Source: Clostridia bacterium
GTDB lineage: Bacteria > Bacillota > DSM-521 > Neomoorellales > SLTJ01
Assembly: GCA_024653205.1 (NCBI GenBank)
Contig: JANLFO010000021.1
Span: 1 to 40,802 of the forward strand
Length of the DNA stretch: 40,802 bases
Reading direction: 5' to 3'
The notes under the pieces are model-generated. The model was not told where the DNA came from. It was given only the letters and a program-made list of their open reading frames with translations, and ran no database searches. Of this stretch, positions 8,995 to 17,438 are shown in pieces; the stretch's first letter is position 1, and every line of letters starts with the position of its first letter. The position numbers and the translations under genes are program-made.

Positions 8995-9735
8995 TCAATA
9001 AGCGTAAAGGGTGCCGTAGGGGCGGTGACTCCTGGGCACTACTTTCACGAACTCCTCCGCCAGCAGGGACCGGTGGTCGAGCCCAAAAAAGCTAGCGTAC
9101 TCCGCCAGGTGGGTGTCGAGCACCCGCCGGTCTTCCTCCTCCAGCTCCTTTATGACCGCGCCCTGGCCCAGGAACCGCGGATCTAATCCCCCGCGCACGT
9201 AGATGACTCCGCCGTGCATGCCCGTGCCCAGGAAGCTGCCCACGGGGGAACCGCCCCGCCGCTCCAGCCCCAGGACGATGATTACCCCGCCGGCCATGTA
9301 CTCGCCCAGGAAGGCTCCGGCCCGGCCGCCGATCACTATTACCGGCACCCGCTCCCGGTAGGCCTTCATGTGGATGCCCACCCGGTAGCCCACGCCGGTC
9401 TGGACAAAGATCTTGCCCCCGCGCATGGCGTAACCCACGATGTCGCCGGCGTGGCCCCGCACCACCACCCGGCCCGCGCCCATGGTGTTTCCCGCCCCGT
9501 CCTGGGCGTTGCCCACCACCTCTACGTGGATTCCCGGCCCCATGAAGCAGGCCAGATCGTTGCCGGCCACGCCGTAAAGTTTGAGAGTTACTTCCCGGCC
9601 GGTCATCCCGGCGGCCAGGTAGCGGTGGCCGTTTACCCCGTGCACCTCGATTTCCTTCTCGCCCGCAGCGATCAGGGCGCGTAAACGGTCGTTCACTTCC
9701 CGGTAGGGCAGATGGTGAGCCTCAAGCCGCGTCAA
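8995..9735 (-). CDS. Glutamate synthase, GXGXG (alpha) subunit
   Basis: Structural beta-helix subunit equal to the C-terminal domain of the GltB large chain. The 246-residue chain shows the repeated GXGXG pattern, for example GAGNTMGAGRVVVRGHAGD, MRGGKIFVQTGVGYRVG and GGRAGAFLGEYMAGGVIIVLG. FwdC of formylmethanofuran dehydrogenase has the same fold, but the neighbours settle the role. The start is taken as the TTG at 9,735 because GGAGG lies 8 nt before it. This overlaps the end of the reductase gene by 14 nt, consistent with coupled translation. The upstream open frame to 9,813 is the shadow of the reductase. Confidence 0.9.
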   Translation of the reverse strand: MTRLEAHHLPYREVNDRLRALIAAGEKEIEVHGVNGHRYLAAGMTGREVTLKLYGVAGNDLACFMGPGIHVEVVGNAQDGAGNTMGAGRVVVRGHAGDIVGYAMRGGKIFVQTGVGYRVGIHMKAYRERVPVIVIGGRAGAFLGEYMAGGVIIVLGLERRGGSPVGSFLGTGMHGGVIYVRGGLDPRFLGQGAVIKELEEEDRRVLDTHLAEYASFFGLDHRSLLAEEFVKVVPRSHRPYGTLYAY

Positions 9736-11026
9736 CCTGCCCACCTCCCCGCCGGGCCCAGGCCCGCAACCCTTCCCAGTAGGCCTCGGGCAGATCCAAA
9801 AGCCCGGCGCCACCCAGAAGGAGCCCTTCGCGCACCGCCTCCGGCAGGGCCAAGCCGCTGCGGATTAGGCCGGTCAACAGCCCGGCCCGGGCCACCTGGC
9901 CGATCAGCACCGCCCCCACCAGCCGCTCCTCCCGGAAGACCAGCTTGCGGTAATATCCGCTTTCCCGGTCCGCCCGGACCAGCTCCGTAAAGCCTTCCTC
10001 CGCCGGAGCCTCTACCCGCCCCACGGTCACCAGGGAGAGCCCGGCCAGGCTGGTGGCGTTCATGGGCACTCCCGGACGGCAGGCCCGCCGCTCCCCGGCC
10101 AGATTGAGGCCGGCGGTAAAGCCCTGGCCACCGGCGACCGGCCACAGGGCCAGCACCCGGGGCTGACCGCTCAGGGCTTCCGGAGCCTGGGCCGCGTCTC
10201 CGGCGGCGTAAATCCCGGGTTGGCCGGTTTCCAGGTACTCGTTCACCACAATGCCCTGCTCCACGGCCAGTCCCGCCGCCCGGGCGAGCTCCACATTGGC
10301 CCTCACCCCGGTGGCCACCACCGCCAGGTCGGCGTCCAGGACCGTGCCGTCGTCTAGACTGACCCCGGTGACCCGGGAGCGGCCTTCTATGGCCGCCACG
10401 CCCCGGCCGGGAAGGCACTCCCAACCCAGGCGGCGCAGGTGGGCTTCCAGAAACGAAGCCCCCTCGGGGTCCAGGCCGGTGGGAAGCAAGTAGGGCTTGA
10501 GTTCCACCACCGCCACCTTGATCCCCAGGGCGGCAAGGGCCTCGGCCGCCTTAAGGCCGATCAGACCCCCGCCGATAACCACCGCCCGCTCCGGCTGCCG
10601 GGCGTTGAGATACTCCTGGATCGACCGCACGTCTTGCCAGGTGGTGAAGGTGAACACCCCCGGCAGGTCCCGGCCGGGAAGGGGCGGCAGCAGGGGGCGG
10701 CTGCCGGTGGCCAAAAGCAGGCGGCCGAAGCCGATTTCGCGCCCGTCGGCCAGAAGGGCCGCCCGGGCCGCACCGTCCAAGGAGACCACCCGGCAGCCGG
10801 TTATCCGCTCCACTCCTTGCCGGCTCCAGAAGCTTTCCGGCCGCCAGGGCAGGGCCTCCGGCTCCACCTTGCCCGCCAGTAAGTAAGATATTAGCGGCCG
10901 AAAATAGGGCGGGTCCGGCTCCTCGGTGACCATAACGATCCGCCCCGCCGGATCCCGGGCTCTTATCCCCTCCACCGCCCGGGCGGCGGCAATCCCGCCC
11001 CCCACGATCAGGTAGTCGGCCTGCAT
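9722..11026 (-). CDS. FAD-dependent NAD(P)H oxidoreductase, electron input subunit of glutamate synthase
   Basis: Pyridine nucleotide-disulfide oxidoreductase of the NirB-N/rubredoxin-reductase type that probably feeds electrons from NAD(P)H or ferredoxin to the FMN subunit. The 434-residue chain has an N-terminal FAD dinucleotide fold (YLIVGGGIAAARAVEG), a second NAD(P) fold (AVVIGGGLIGLKAAEAL), the GIYAAGDAA motif that contacts FAD, and a C-terminal domain of the nitrite-reductase type. The ATG at 11,026 is preceded by a GAGGAGG-like site and overlaps the ferredoxin gene by 19 nt. The frame extends to 11,428 only as a shadow of the ferredoxin gene. The electron donor is not decided by sequence. 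Confidence 0.9.
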   Translation of the reverse strand: MQADYLIVGGGIAAARAVEGIRARDPAGRIVMVTEEPDPPYFRPLISYLLAGKVEPEALPWRPESFWSRQGVERITGCRVVSLDGAARAALLADGREIGFGRLLLATGSRPLLPPLPGRDLPGVFTFTTWQDVRSIQEYLNARQPERAVVIGGGLIGLKAAEALAALGIKVAVVELKPYLLPTGLDPEGASFLEAHLRRLGWECLPGRGVAAIEGRSRVTGVSLDDGTVLDADLAVVATGVRANVELARAAGLAVEQGIVVNEYLETGQPGIYAAGDAAQAPEALSGQPRVLALWPVAGGQGFTAGLNLAGERRACRPGVPMNATSLAGLSLVTVGRVEAPAEEGFTELVRADRESGYYRKLVFREERLVGAVLIGQVARAGLLTGLIRSGLALPEAVREGLLLGGAGLLDLPEAYWEGLRAWARRGGGQVDAA

Positions 11027-11475
11027 CCCGCTTCCTCCTCTCTCACCAGCACCAGGGCCCGGTTGGGGCAGTGGGCCACGCACCAGGGAGCTTCGCTCCC
11101 GGCGCAGAGATCGCACTTCAGGGCGTGGCGCCGCCCCCCGGCCTCGTGCGGGACCACCGCGCCGAAGGGGCAGACCATTACGCAGGACCAGCACCCCACG
11201 CACCGGTCCTCCCGGCAGATCACCGCGCCGGTGGCCGCATCCCGCACCATGGCCCCGCTGATGCAGGCCTCCAGGCACGGCGCCTCGGCGCAATGCTGGC
11301 ACTGCACCGCCAGCGTTTGCTCTTCCTTCTCCTCCACCAGCACCCGCGGCCGGGGACGGGGAACCTGCCTCCAGGCCAGGAGAAGATTGCCAACCCCGGA
11401 ATGTGCCGCTACACAGAACACCTCGCACAAGCGGCAGCCGATACAGTACTCCTTACGGCAGACAACTGCGGCCAT
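11008..11475 (-). CDS. Ferredoxin-like protein with four [4Fe-4S] clusters (HycB/CooF type)
   Basis: Electron-transfer subunit of 155 residues with four cysteine groups: CRKEYCIGCRLCEVFC near the N terminus, CQHCAEAPCLEAC, CVGCWSCVMVCP and CDLCAGSEAPWCVAHCP. This pattern is that of polyferredoxin subunits which link a flavin or hydrogenase module to a catalytic subunit. It sits between the FMN synthase subunit and the FAD reductase and overlaps the latter by 19 nt, so it probably wires the two together. The ATG at 11,475 has AGGAGGGGGG 6 nt upstream. It replaces the Fe-S domain of the bacterial GltD small subunit. Confidence 0.88.
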   Translation of the reverse strand: MAAVVCRKEYCIGCRLCEVFCVAAHSGVGNLLLAWRQVPRPRPRVLVEEKEEQTLAVQCQHCAEAPCLEACISGAMVRDAATGAVICREDRCVGCWSCVMVCPFGAVVPHEAGGRRHALKCDLCAGSEAPWCVAHCPNRALVLVREEEAGCRPTT

Positions 11476-11502
11476 TTCCGTCCCCCCTCCTGTCCGACCG
11501 CC

Positions 11503-13011
11503 CTACCACGGCTCGCCCGCCGCCTTAACCCCGAGAATGGCCAGCTCCGCCGGGGTTAAGGCTACGGCCCGCAGGTGCTCGCGGTTGCCCCGCAGGGACT
11601 CCAGGGCGTTGATGCCCATGGCGCCCAGCATCTCCTTGATCTCGTGGCTCCAGCCTTCCAGGAGGTTGACCAGCCGCTCGGCCCCGATCTCCGGGTTGAG
11701 GCGCCGGGTGAGCTTGGGGTCCTGGGTGGCGATGCCCCAGTTGCACTTGCCGGTGTAGCACTTCTGGCAGACCCGGCAGCCCAGCGCCACCAGGGCGGCG
11801 GTGCCGATATAAACCGCGTCCGCACCCAGGGCGATGGCTTTCACCACGTCGGCGCTGGAGCGAAAGCCCCCCGCCGCCACCACCGCGGCCAGGTGCCTTA
11901 TTCCCTCTTCCCGCAGGCGGGCATCTACCTGCGCCAGGGCCAGCTCGATGGGCAGGCCCACGTGGTCCCGGATGACCTTAGGCGCCGCGCCCGTGCCCCC
12001 GCGCACGCCGTCGATGGCCACGAAGTCGGCTCCGGCGCGCACGATGCCGCTGGCGATGGCGGCCACGTTGTGCACCGCGGCGATTTTCACCCCCACCGGC
12101 TTGCGGTAGGCGGTGGCCTCTTTCAAGGCGTAGATGAGCTGGCGCAGGTCCTCGATGGAGTAGATGTCGTGGTGGGGAGCCGGGCTTAAGGCGTCGCTGC
12201 CTTCGGGAATGCAGCGGGTGGCCGCCACCTCCGGGCCCACCTTTTCCCCGGGCAAATGCCCCCCGATTCCCGGCTTGGCCCCCTGGCCGATCTTGATCTC
12301 AATGGCTCCGCCCCGCTCCAGGTACTCGTAGTCCACCCCGAAGCGGCCGGAGGCCACCTGCACGATGGCCCGGTGGGCGTAAGGATAAAGGGCCCGGTGC
12401 AGGCCGCCTTCCCCGGTGTTCCAGTAAGTACCTACCTCGGTGGCCGCCCGGGCCAGGGAGAGGCAGGCGTTGAGGCTGATGGAGCCGTAGGACATGGCGG
12501 TGAACATGATGGGCGTCTCCAGGACCATCTGCGGCCCCAGGAGGGTGCTGAGGTCCACCTGCTCCGGCGGCACCCGGTCGGGCTTGCGGCCCAGATAAGT
12601 CCTGAGTTCCATGGGCTCCCGCAGGGGATCGATGGAAGGGTTGGTTACCTGCGAGGCGTTGAGCAGCAGGTGGTCCCAGTAGATCCGGTAGGGCCGGTCG
12701 CAGCCCATACCGGTGAGCAGCACCCCGCCGGTGGCCGCCTGCTTGGTGATGTCGTTCACTACCCCCTCGGTCCAGTTGGCGTTGGGTCGAAGCCGGGCCG
12801 GGTGCGGGTAGATGGACAGCGCCCCGGTGGGGCACAGGCTGGCGCAAAACTGGCAGCCCACGCAGCGGCCGGGCTCGCTCAAGATCAGCTCTTCTTCCGG
12901 CCGGTACTCGTGCACCTGAAAGGAGCACACCCGGGCGCAGGCGCCGCAGACCAGGCAGCGCTCCTGATCCCTCTCCACCCGGAATTCCGGCAACAGCGCC
13001 GGTATGGCCAT
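11503..13011 (-). CDS. Glutamate synthase, FMN/Fe-S catalytic subunit (archaeal-type GltB2)
   Basis: Makes glutamate from 2-oxoglutarate and ammonia released by the amidotransferase subunit. The 502-residue chain begins with two [4Fe-4S] motifs (CLVCGACARVCS and CVGCQFCASLCPTG), then the FMN-binding TIM barrel with PAPHHDIYSIEDLRQLIYAL, GVRGGTGAAPKVIRDH and GCRVCQKCYTGKCNWGIATQ, the latter supplying the 3Fe-4S site. This is the stand-alone synthase domain found in archaeal and many anaerobic Bacillota enzymes. The ATG at 13,011 has AGGGAGG 8 nt upstream. A well-formed antiterminator leader lies just upstream (13,035-13,117), separating its expression from the ANTAR gene 112 nt before it. Confidence 0.95.
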   Translation of the reverse strand: MAIPALLPEFRVERDQERCLVCGACARVCSFQVHEYRPEEELILSEPGRCVGCQFCASLCPTGALSIYPHPARLRPNANWTEGVVNDITKQAATGGVLLTGMGCDRPYRIYWDHLLLNASQVTNPSIDPLREPMELRTYLGRKPDRVPPEQVDLSTLLGPQMVLETPIMFTAMSYGSISLNACLSLARAATEVGTYWNTGEGGLHRALYPYAHRAIVQVASGRFGVDYEYLERGGAIEIKIGQGAKPGIGGHLPGEKVGPEVAATRCIPEGSDALSPAPHHDIYSIEDLRQLIYALKEATAYRKPVGVKIAAVHNVAAIASGIVRAGADFVAIDGVRGGTGAAPKVIRDHVGLPIELALAQVDARLREEGIRHLAAVVAAGGFRSSADVVKAIALGADAVYIGTAALVALGCRVCQKCYTGKCNWGIATQDPKLTRRLNPEIGAERLVNLLEGWSHEIKEMLGAMGINALESLRGNREHLRAVALTPAELAILGVKAAGEPW

Positions 13012-13034
13012 ACACCCATCCTCCCTTAGGGCCG

Positions 13035-13117
13035 AAAAAGGCGTCTCCCCTCCGGTAAGAAGACTTCCGGAGGCCGGAAGGACGCCTTTGCCCTATCCTA
13101 TGGGGCCCCGTTGCCCC
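13035..13117 (-). promoter_or_regulatory. ANTAR-type antiterminator leader before gltB2
   Basis: In the RNA sense, P1 GGGGC-AACGGG-GCCCC (13,117-13,102) and P2 AGGGC-AAAGGC-GUCCU (13,094-13,079) are two hairpins with six-base loops, both with A1 and G4. The 3' arm of P2 (GGCGUCC) is also the 5' arm of an intrinsic terminator that closes with GACGCC followed by UUUUU (13,039-13,035). The mutually exclusive pairing is the defining arrangement of ANTAR-target RNAs. It lies between the ANTAR gene and gltB2, so it acts inside the transcript. Confidence 0.85.
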
Positions 13118-13123
13118 GAATAT

Positions 13124-13702
13124 TCACTTCTTCCCCTTAAGTTCGTTGGCCAGGATTATGGCCTCGGCTATGGCCCGCATGGGCAGGCAGCGGTCCATGC
13201 TCTCCTTCTGGATCCGGCGGTAGGCTTCCTGCTCGCTGAGGCCCAGGGTCTGCATGAGAATCCCCTTGGCCCTCTCCACCACCTTGCGGGTCTCCAGCTT
13301 CTCCTTAAGCCGGTTGACCTCCTCCTCCAGGGCGCTCACCCGCCGCCAAGCCGCCAGGCAGGTTTGAAGGCTGGACACCAGCAGGACCTTACGCACCGGC
13401 TTGGGTACCAGGCCGATTACCGCTCCGGGGTAGCGCTCCTCCAGCTCCTGCGGGCAGGAGCTTCCTAGAAGCAGCACCGCCCCGATGTGCTCGCCCGCGG
13501 CCACCCGGAGGACCTCCCACCCACCGGGCAGGTCTTCGTCCAGGATTACTACTTCCGGGGACAGGGCCCGGATCCGCCGCAGGGCTTCGGCGGCGCTGTC
13601 CGCCTGCCCCACCAGGTGGTACCCCTCCCGGAGCAACACCGCCTCCACGCGGCGCCGCAATTCGCCTTCGGTAGCGGCGAGGAAAACCTTGGCCCGGTAC
13701 AT
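13124..13702 (-). CDS. ANTAR-domain RNA-binding antitermination regulator with degenerate receiver
   Basis: Predicted to bind the dual-hexaloop RNA leaders in this window and block termination. The 192-residue chain has a receiver-like domain (about 1-115), a coiled-coil linker (RRVSALEEEVNRLKEKLETR) and a C-terminal ANTAR domain (ERAKGILMQTLGLSEQEAYRRI, then LPMRAIAEAI). The receiver keeps the phospho-acceptor-like Asp (VVILDEDLP) and the Lys of LVPKP. The acidic pair expected after the first strand reads AATEG, so phosphorylation may be altered. It is similar in position to nitR-type genes near glnA in Clostridium. The ATG at 13,702 has AAGGAGG 5 nt upstream. The open frame to 13,786 is leader. 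Confidence 0.92.
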   Translation of the reverse strand: MYRAKVFLAATEGELRRRVEAVLLREGYHLVGQADSAAEALRRIRALSPEVVILDEDLPGGWEVLRVAAGEHIGAVLLLGSSCPQELEERYPGAVIGLVPKPVRKVLLVSSLQTCLAAWRRVSALEEEVNRLKEKLETRKVVERAKGILMQTLGLSEQEAYRRIQKESMDRCLPMRAIAEAIILANELKGKK

Positions 13703-13784
13703 AGACGCCTCCTTGCGCAGAACCGCGATCTCCTCTACCCTAACAACCCCGATTGCCACCTCCTGCGCCGGCCATCCGGCCAGC

Positions 13785-13936
13785 AAAAAAGCTGCCTTGC
13801 GGCAGCCTAATTAGGTCTTCTGCCCGGTGAGGACGCCGTTGTCCTCCTGGAACCCTATCCCGTTTTACTCGAGAACTATTTTAGGGCCCCGGCCCCGAGA
13901 AAGTAAAGGGGGCAGGGCCATGTATACTGTATAAAA
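13785..13936 (-). promoter_or_regulatory. Promoter, upstream palindrome and hexaloop leader of the ANTAR gene
   Basis: Minus sense: palindrome TATACAGTATA (13,933-13,923, centre 13,928), -35 TTTACT (13,907-13,902), 18-nt spacer, -10 TAAAAT (13,883-13,878). Hairpin GAGGAC-AACGGC-GUCCUC follows (13,846-13,829; loop A1 and G4), then an intrinsic terminator GCUGCC-GCAA-GGCAGC with UUUUUU (13,806-13,785). An upstream segment GGCAG can pair with CUGCC of the terminator as an alternative fold. A standard first hexaloop was not found. The layout is nearly the same as the glnA3 leader and suggests autoregulation. Confidence 0.75.
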
Positions 13937-13940
13937 CCGT

Positions 13941-14200
13941 GAGTTATCCCCAGCTTCGGCTGCCAGGCGGTTCCGGGTCTCCCCGGAGTACATTGGCACC
14001 TCGCCGGGTGCTGAGCTTGGCGAGGGCAAGTCCGGAGGCGGGCCGAAGGCCACGGACGGCCGAAGCGGCGGGGCGCCATGGACGGCGCCTCCGCCGGGAG
14101 GCCGCCGGAGGACGAAGCCCGAGCCCTAGCTCGGCCGGCAAGGTGACAGTACGAACGGGGAGCACCCGGAACCGCCCACGGCAAACCGGAGATACACTGG
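13941..14200 (+). repeat. Full copy of a long imperfect-palindrome repeat (about 260 bp)
   Basis: Its two ends are inverted: the head runs GAGTTATCCCC through GGCGGTTCCGGGTCTCCCC, and the tail runs GGGGAGCACCCGGAACCGCC through GAGATACACTGG. Inner arms also pair imperfectly (CACCTCGCCGGG with the complement of CGGCAAGGTG), giving a near full-length hairpin. It closely resembles the copy at 17,171-17,420 over the whole length. It carries no credible gene and lies between glnA1 and the ANTAR gene promoter. Confidence 0.8.
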
Positions 14201-14235
14201 TACCAAACCCGGTTGACCGGCCGAAAAAGGGCGGA

Positions 14236-15672
14236 TCAGAGGTCGAAGTAAAGGTGGAACTCGTAGGGGTGCGGCCTTAAAGCTATGGGCAGGATCTCCT
14301 TCTCCCGCTTGTAGCGCACCCAGACCTCCAGCACGTCCCGGGTGAAGACCCCGCCCTTGAGCAGGAACTCGTGGTCCTTTTCCAGGGCCTCCAGGGCCTC
14401 CTCTAGGGACTTGGGCAGCACGCGCAACTTTCCGGCCTCCTCCGGTGAAAGGTCGTAGGTGTTCTTGTCTACCGGCGGTCCGGGGTCCAGGCGGCGCTCA
14501 ATGCCGTCCAGCCCGGCCATGAGCATGGCGGCAAAGGCCAGGTAGGGGTTGCAGGAGCAGTCCGGAGGCCGGAACTCCAGGCGCTTGCTCTTGGGGTTAT
14601 CACTGTAGACCGGGATGCGCACGGCGGCGCTGCGGTTGCGCATGGAGTACACCAGGTTGACCGGCGCCTCAAATCCCGGCACCAGCCGCTTATAGGAGTT
14701 GGTGGTGGGGGCGCAGAAGGCCATCAGCGCCGGCGCGTGGGCGAGTAACCCTCCGATGTAGTAGCGGGCCAGCTCGCTCAGGGAGGCGTAGCCCTTGGGG
14801 TCGTAGAAGAGGTTGTTCCCGCCCTTCCACAGCGACTGGTGGGTGTGCATGCCCGAGCCGTTATCCCCGAACAGGGGCTTGGGCATGAAGGTAACCACCT
14901 TGCCGTGGCGGCGGGCCACGTTCTTCACGATATACTTGTACATCATGCACTTATCGGCCATGCGGGTGAGCCGGTCGTACTTCATGTCGATTTCCGCCTG
15001 GCCGCCGGTGGCCACCTCGTGGTGGTGAATCTCCACCTCGACGCCAGCCTGCATCAGGGTGAGCACCATCTCGCCGCGCAGGTCCTGGTAGGAGTCGTGG
15101 GGCGGAACGGGGAAGTAGCCTTCCTTGTAGCGCAGCTTGTAGCCCAGGTTGGGGTTTTCCTCCCGGCCGGTGTTCCACTCGCCCTCGATGGAATCCACGA
15201 AGTAGTAGCCGTAGTGCACGTTCTGGGCGAAGCGGACGTCGTCGAAGATGAAGAATTCCATTTCCGGCCCCCAGAAGCTGGCGTCCGCCAGGCCGGTGCT
15301 CTTGAGGTACTCCTCCGCCTTCTTGGCCACGTAGCGGGGATCGCGGGAATAGGGCTTGCGGGTGAGGGGATCGTACACGTCGCAGATCAAGCTGAGTGTG
15401 CGGGCGCTCGTAATCGGGTCGATGACCGCGGTGTTCGGGTCGGGGATGAGGATCATGTCGCTCTCCTGGATCTCCTGAAACCCACGGATGCTCGAGCCGT
15501 CAAACCCGATCCCCTGCCGGAAAATGCCGTTTTCGGTCAGGTCCGGCTGATGGATGAGTTCGCCAGCGGGGACGGTAAAGTGCTGCCACACCCCGGGCAG
15601 GTCGTTGAACTTGAGGTCCACGAAGACTACCTTCTCCTTCTCGATCAGGGCAAATACATCCTCTGGCTTCAT
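14236..15672 (-). CDS. glnA: Glutamine synthetase type I (GSI-beta-like, with adenylylation site)
   Basis: Forms glutamine from glutamate, ammonia and ATP, the entry step of GS-GOGAT assimilation. The 478-residue chain has [51 protein letters not shown] (substrate His), [14 protein letters not shown] (flap Glu), NRSAAVRIP and RLEFRPPD. It also has [10 protein letters not shown], which matches the Tyr397 adenylylation region of enterobacterial GSI-beta. The length and that tyrosine separate it from the shorter glnA2 product. No adenylyltransferase gene is in the window. The ATG at 15,672 has GAAGGAGG 9 nt upstream. A strong sigma-A promoter and a textbook dual-hexaloop antiterminator precede it. 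Confidence 0.97.
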   Translation of the reverse strand: MKPEDVFALIEKEKVVFVDLKFNDLPGVWQHFTVPAGELIHQPDLTENGIFRQGIGFDGSSIRGFQEIQESDMILIPDPNTAVIDPITSARTLSLICDVYDPLTRKPYSRDPRYVAKKAEEYLKSTGLADASFWGPEMEFFIFDDVRFAQNVHYGYYFVDSIEGEWNTGREENPNLGYKLRYKEGYFPVPPHDSYQDLRGEMVLTLMQAGVEVEIHHHEVATGGQAEIDMKYDRLTRMADKCMMYKYIVKNVARRHGKVVTFMPKPLFGDNGSGMHTHQSLWKGGNNLFYDPKGYASLSELARYYIGGLLAHAPALMAFCAPTTNSYKRLVPGFEAPVNLVYSMRNRSAAVRIPVYSDNPKSKRLEFRPPDCSCNPYLAFAAMLMAGLDGIERRLDPGPPVDKNTYDLSPEEAGKLRVLPKSLEEALEALEKDHEFLLKGGVFTRDVLEVWVRYKREKEILPIALRPHPYEFHLYFDL

Positions 15673-15708
15673 CGCTTTGGGCCTCCTTCAGCTGTTCACT
15701 TAAAAACG

Positions 15709-15813
15709 AAAAGCCCGGGGCGAACCATTTCCGCCCACGGGCTTCGTTGCCCTCTCTAGCGGCCCCGTTGCCGCTTTTGGCTACATTCTAGCAGCCCCCG
15801 GCAACCCTGTCAA
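15709..15813 (-). promoter_or_regulatory. glnA1 promoter and dual-hexaloop ANTAR antiterminator
   Basis: The promoter reads TTGACA (15,813-15,808), 17 nt, TAGAAT (15,790-15,785), and lies across the 3' end of hydF. Transcription should begin next to P1. P1 is AGCGGC-AACGGG-GCCGCU (15,775-15,758) and P2 is GGGC-AACGAA-GCCC (15,752-15,739). Both loops have six bases with A1 and G4. The 3' arm of P2 forms the start of the terminator stem GCCCGUGGGCG with CGCCCCGGGC, followed by UUUU (15,744-15,709). This is the clearest ANTAR target in the window. Confidence 0.9.
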
Positions 15814-17102
15814 TGCCAGCCTTCTGGCATGCGCCGGGCCTGCCGCAGCAGGGCCAGCTCGTCCTCCAGTTCCGTTCCCTCTTCTAGGAGGGCCTGGGCG
15901 GCCGGAAAAGGGGAAAGCGCCCGCTTCAGCACCCCGTGCATGTAGGCCAGGATCACCCCGTAGTTAACCACCGGTACCCCGGCCTGGCGGGCCTGGAGCA
16001 GGCGGTAGAGCATCTCCCGGCGGTTAAGCATGCAGGCCCCGCAATGCACCACCAGCTTATAATCGCCCAGATTGTCCGGCAGGGGGCCGCCGCCGGCTAC
16101 CACCTCGAAGGCCAGGTCGCCGCCCACGGTCTGGCGCAGCCAGCGGGGGATCTTCACCCGGCCGATGTCGTCCTGGACCGGGTGGTGGGTGCAGGCCTCG
16201 GCGATCAGCACCCGGTCGCCGGGACGAAGCCCCTTCACCGCCTTGGCTCCTTCCACCAGGGTGAGGAGGTCGCCCTTGTAGCGGGCGAAGAGAATGGAAA
16301 AGGAGGTGAAGGGCACGTCGGCCGGGGTGTCCGCCGCCGCCTTGAGGTAGGCGGAAGCGTCGGTGACCACCAGGGCCGGCCGCCGGCCGAGGCCGGCCAA
16401 TACGTGCCGCAACTCCCGCTCCTTCACCATCACCGCCGCGGCGTCGTGTTCCAGTACGTCCCGGATCACCTGCTGCTGGGGCAGGATCAGCCGGCCCTTG
16501 GGAGCCGCCTTATCGATGGGGATTACCAGCACTACCAGGTCCCCCGCCTGAATGAGATCGCCCACGATGGTGGGCAGGGCCCAGTCTCTGGGTGCGTGCC
16601 GCACCAGGGCCATTTTCAGCCGGTCGATGCCTTCCCGCCGCCGGGCGCTTACCGCCACCCAGGGCAAATCCAGCTCTTGATCCCAGGGCCGGGCCGCGGC
16701 CTCGGGGTAAAGGTCGATCTTGTTGACCACCCCTATAACCGGCACCCCGGTTTCGGCCGCCCGCCGGGCCACCTCCCGCTCGTACTCGCCAATTCCCTGG
16801 CCCGGATCGATTACCAGAAGCACCAGGTCGGTGCGGCCCAGCACGGCCAAGCTGCGCTGCACCCGCAGCTCTCCCAGGGGACCCACGTCGTCCAGGCCGG
16901 CGGTATCGATGATCATCACCGGGCCCAGGGGAAGCAACTCCATGGCCTTGGCCACCGGGTCGGTGGTGGTGCCGGGGACGTCGGAAACGATAGCCACCTC
17001 TTGAGCGGTGAGGGCGTTGATGAGGCTGGATTTCCCGGCGTTGCGCCGGCCGAAAAGGGCGATGTGTAGCCTTTCTCCCCTGGGGGTGGCGTTAAGGGTC
17101 AT
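15810..17102 (-). CDS. hydF: [FeFe]-hydrogenase H-cluster maturation GTPase HydF
   Basis: Scaffold and GTPase that carries the 2Fe subcluster to [FeFe]-hydrogenase. The 430-residue chain has an Era-like GTPase domain (FGRRNAGKSSLINAL P-loop at about 16-30, DTAGLDD, NKID) and a C-terminal domain with ACTHHPVQDDIGRVKIPRWL and VVHCGACMLNRREM, which supply the Fe-S ligands in HydF. The ATG at 17,102 has a modest AGGTGA upstream. HydE, HydG and the hydrogenase are not in the window. The glnA1 promoter overlaps its 3' end. A hydrogenase could recycle H2 made by nitrogenase, but that is inference. Confidence 0.95.
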   Translation of the reverse strand: MTLNATPRGERLHIALFGRRNAGKSSLINALTAQEVAIVSDVPGTTTDPVAKAMELLPLGPVMIIDTAGLDDVGPLGELRVQRSLAVLGRTDLVLLVIDPGQGIGEYEREVARRAAETGVPVIGVVNKIDLYPEAAARPWDQELDLPWVAVSARRREGIDRLKMALVRHAPRDWALPTIVGDLIQAGDLVVLVIPIDKAAPKGRLILPQQQVIRDVLEHDAAAVMVKERELRHVLAGLGRRPALVVTDASAYLKAAADTPADVPFTSFSILFARYKGDLLTLVEGAKAVKGLRPGDRVLIAEACTHHPVQDDIGRVKIPRWLRQTVGGDLAFEVVAGGGPLPDNLGDYKLVVHCGACMLNRREMLYRLLQARQAGVPVVNYGVILAYMHGVLKRALSPFPAAQALLEEGTELEDELALLRQARRMPEGWH

Positions 17103-17170
17103 GAGGAATCACCTGCCCTGGCGTATTCACGTTTTGCTTTGAGCGGGTCCGGGGATCCGGAACCACCCTA

Positions 17171-17420
17171 CTTTCACGTTGGCGGACGGTACCGGGTGCT
17201 CTCCTGAGTACATTGGCACCTCGCCGGGAACCGGACCAGGCGAGGGCGACCACGAAGGCAGGCCGTAGGCCATGGACGGCCGAAGCGGCGGGGCGCCACG
17301 GACGGCGCCTCCGCCGGGAGCCTGCCGGAGCGCGAAGACCGAGCCGTAGCTCGGTCGGCGAGGTGACAGTACGAACGGAGAGCACCCGGTACCGCCTAGG
17401 GCAAACTGGGGATAACTCAG
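17171..17420 (+). repeat. Full copy of the long imperfect-palindrome repeat
   Basis: It starts near CTTTCACGTTGGCGGACGG, contains GTACCGGGTGCTC and the core GCCATGGACGGCCGAAGCGGC, which is shared with the copy at 13,941, and ends GAGCACCCGGTACCGCC then AACTGGGGATAACTCAG. The terminal and inner arms are inverted. It lies between aspA and hydF and has no credible gene. Confidence 0.8.
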
Positions 17421-17438
17421 GGTAGCCCGGGGTTGACT

